The position numbers and the translations under genes were made by a program. From contig NQJG01000002.1 in assembly GCA_002256465.1 (NCBI GenBank), positions 1 to 16,605 on the forward strand: a stretch of DNA of 16,605 nucleotides, read 5' to 3'. Of this stretch, positions 15,164 to 16,605 are shown in pieces. The notes under the pieces were generated by a model, which saw nothing but the letters and a program-made list of their open reading frames with translations, made no database searches and was not told the DNA's origin. Every line of letters begins with the position of its first letter. The stretch's first letter is position 1. The DNA is from Methylococcaceae bacterium NSP1-1. GTDB lineage: Bacteria > Pseudomonadota > Gammaproteobacteria > Methylococcales > Methylomonadaceae.

Positions 15164-16384
15164 ATGAAACGAGTTGTGGTAACCGGCATGGCAGCTATTA
15201 CGCCGCTGGGAAATGACTGGGAAACGGTTGCTCAAAAGCTTAAATCGCAAACAACCGGCATTCAAAGTATGGATGACTGGGGTAAATATAAAGGACTGAA
15301 TACCCGCTTGGGCGCGCCGGTGAATTTTTCCAGACCAGAGCATTATTCACGCAAACAAGTCCGTGGCATGGGACGGGTGGCGATGCTGGGTACTTATGCT
15401 TCGGAACTGGCTTTAATTGATGCCGGTTTGTTAAGCGATCCCTGTTTAGTAAGCGGTCAGGTGGGGATCGCCTACGGCAGTTCCTCCGGCAGTTTTGATG
15501 GTCTGATCGATTTTACCAAAATGCTGCTTAACTATGACAAAGGCGGAATGAATGCGACTTCGTATATACGCATGATGGGCCATACCTGTCCGGTCAATAT
15601 CAGTTTACATTTTGGAATTAATGGCCGCATTATTCCAACTTCAAGCGCCTGTACCTCCAGTAGTCAAGGTATTGGTTACGCCTATGAAACGATTAAACAT
15701 GGGCTTCAGGTAGCCATGGTGGCTGGCGGCAGTGATGAGTTGTCAGCCGCTCAGGCGGCAGTATTCGATACCTTATTTGCGACCAGTATCCGTAATGATG
15801 AACCGGACAAAACACCGCGTCCGTTTGACAAAGAACGTGACGGACTGGTGATCGGTGAAGGAGGCGGGACTTTAATACTGGAAGAGAGAGAGCATGCGTT
15901 AAGCCGAGGTGCGCATATTTATGCCGAGATTATCGGATTTGGCACCAATTGCGACGGTCAGCATGTTACACAGCCGGATTGTGACAGTATGCAGGTGGCG
16001 ATGAGGCTAGCGTTGCAGGATGCAGGCCTGAATGCAGCGGTGATCGATTATGTCAGCGCGCATGGCACCGCGACAGAGCTTGGCGATATTGCCGAAAGTC
16101 ATGCTACGGCTGCTGTATTCGGTAACCGGATTCCTATCAGTTCGATGAAAAGCTATACCGGTCATACGCTGGGAGCCTGCGGTGCGATTGAAGCTTGGGC
16201 AGCGGTGCATATGATGAATGAAGGCTGGTTTCATCCGACAGCAAATCTGGAAAACATAGACCCCGCCTGTGCGGAACTGGATTACATCAAAGGCGATATT
16301 CGCAAAATGGATTGCGAGTATTTGATGAGCAATAATTTCGCCTTCGGCGGCATTAATACCTCATTAATTTTCAAGCGGGTTTAA
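15164..16384 (+). CDS. Beta-ketoacyl-ACP synthase, FabF/ApeR-like
   Basis: A 406-residue ketosynthase close to FabF: VVVTGMAAITPLG at the N-terminus, Cys163 in SACTSSSQG, His300 in SAHGTATELGD, Lys329 and His334 in KSYTGHTLGA, and the C-terminal NNFAFGGINTS. The triad is complete. The TTG at 15161 is in frame, but ATG 15164 has TGGAG (15154-15158) at better spacing. Its position in the KS-dehydratase-KS series matches ApeR. In aryl-polyene systems one KS starts the chain from the aryl acyl group and the other elongates, and which does which here cannot be read from the sequence. The stop overlaps the next ATG (TAATG). Confidence 0.9.
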   Translation: MKRVVVTGMAAITPLGNDWETVAQKLKSQTTGIQSMDDWGKYKGLNTRLGAPVNFSRPEHYSRKQVRGMGRVAMLGTYASELALIDAGLLSDPCLVSGQVGIAYGSSSGSFDGLIDFTKMLLNYDKGGMNATSYIRMMGHTCPVNISLHFGINGRIIPTSSACTSSSQGIGYAYETIKHGLQVAMVAGGSDELSAAQAAVFDTLFATSIRNDEPDKTPRPFDKERDGLVIGEGGGTLILEEREHALSRGAHIYAEIIGFGTNCDGQHVTQPDCDSMQVAMRLALQDAGLNAAVIDYVSAHGTATELGDIAESHATAAVFGNRIPISSMKSYTGHTLGACGAIEAWAAVHMMNEGWFHPTANLENIDPACAELDYIKGDIRKMDCEYLMSNNFAFGGINTSLIFKRV

Positions 16385-16428
16385 TGTTTTTTGAACCCCA
16401 CGTAATGATAAACGATCGAAAATCGTGA
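16384..16428 (+). other. Short ORF overlapping the ketosynthase stop
   Basis: The TAATG junction opens a 14-codon frame (MFFEPHVMINDRKS) that ends at TGA 16426-16428. The same frame then stays open to the window end (see 16450-16605). It could be a leader peptide, or the start of the next gene interrupted by a nonsense change. Confidence 0.35.
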
Positions 16429-16449
16429 TCATTTCGTTATTCCTCTCAA

Positions 16450-16605
16450 GTGGTAAAACCCGACAGCAATTTATCCAGAAATCCCCCCTATTTCACTCCT
16501 TGGCTTTTTGTATTTACGCTTATCTGGCTTGTTGCTTACCGGATTGTATTTCCAGATCCTTTAGGGCTTGCCGCTAGCAATTGGCCGCTGATTATTGTTG
16601 GTGTA
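16450..16605 (+). CDS. Partial membrane protein running off the right edge
   Basis: Open from GTG 16450 to the end (52 codons so far). A polar N-terminus with NLSRNPPYFTPW is followed by a hydrophobic segment (WLFVFTLIWLVAYRIVF), a PDP turn and a second hydrophobic start (WPLIIVGV), so it is a polytopic membrane protein. I do not recognise the family; a transporter or exporter for the product would fit the site. No ATG lies between the TGA at 16426 and this GTG, and no clear ribosome site is seen. It might therefore begin at the ATG 16384 and be interrupted. Confidence 0.45.
   Translation, partial: MVKPDSNLSRNPPYFTPWLFVFTLIWLVAYRIVFPDPLGLAASNWPLIIVGV

Overview
The window looks like chromosomal DNA of a gammaproteobacterium of moderate G+C. 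A methanotroph of the Methylococcales is my guess, from the glutamine synthetase, the methanotroph-like outer-membrane porin and the aryl-polyene-type genes, but no methane-oxidation gene is present to prove it. There are no rRNA, tRNA, CRISPR or transposase genes.

Left part (1-7880) holds mostly housekeeping and accessory genes. A leftward glnA (221-1630) with a strong terminator is divergent from a rightward porin (2100-3545, own terminator). Their 469-bp spacer carries two well-conserved NtrC-type dyads, a clear sigma-54 promoter in front of the porin and a perfect 15-bp repeat, so both genes are probably nitrogen-controlled. Next come a small lipoprotein and, 8 bp later, a flavin halogenase/geranylgeranyl-reductase-like oxidoreductase (4280-5602). 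They are followed by a methyltransferase-like membrane protein whose base composition stands out, with an odd repeat-like tail; a leftward YeeN/YebC-family protein; and a rightward membrane-tethered winged-helix protein.

Right part (7947-16384) is a divergent biosynthetic cluster. The leftward operon encodes, in transcription order, a carrier protein (PCP), a condensation-like acyltransferase, a stand-alone adenylation enzyme with a proline-type specificity code, and an isovaleryl-type acyl-CoA dehydrogenase. That is the three-protein set (A, dehydrogenase, PCP) that makes pyrrole-2-carboxyl-S-PCP from L-proline in pyoluteorin and prodigiosin pathways, plus a transfer enzyme. The rightward operon encodes a flavin-dependent-halogenase-like protein with the WxWxIP motif, a ketosynthase, an ApeP-type hotdog dehydratase and a second ketosynthase, in the order of the aryl-polyene (APE) core but without the ketoreductase. 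A membrane protein begins at the right edge, apparently with an in-frame stop near its start.

My main inference is that this is a hybrid locus: an APE-like type II fatty-acid/polyketide system primed by a (possibly halogenated) pyrrole-2-carboxyl starter rather than a hydroxybenzoyl starter. The product would be a pyrrolyl polyene or polyketide. The ketoreductase, extension ACP, phosphopantetheinyl transferase and lipid-attachment genes are not in the window and would be expected to the right of it or elsewhere.
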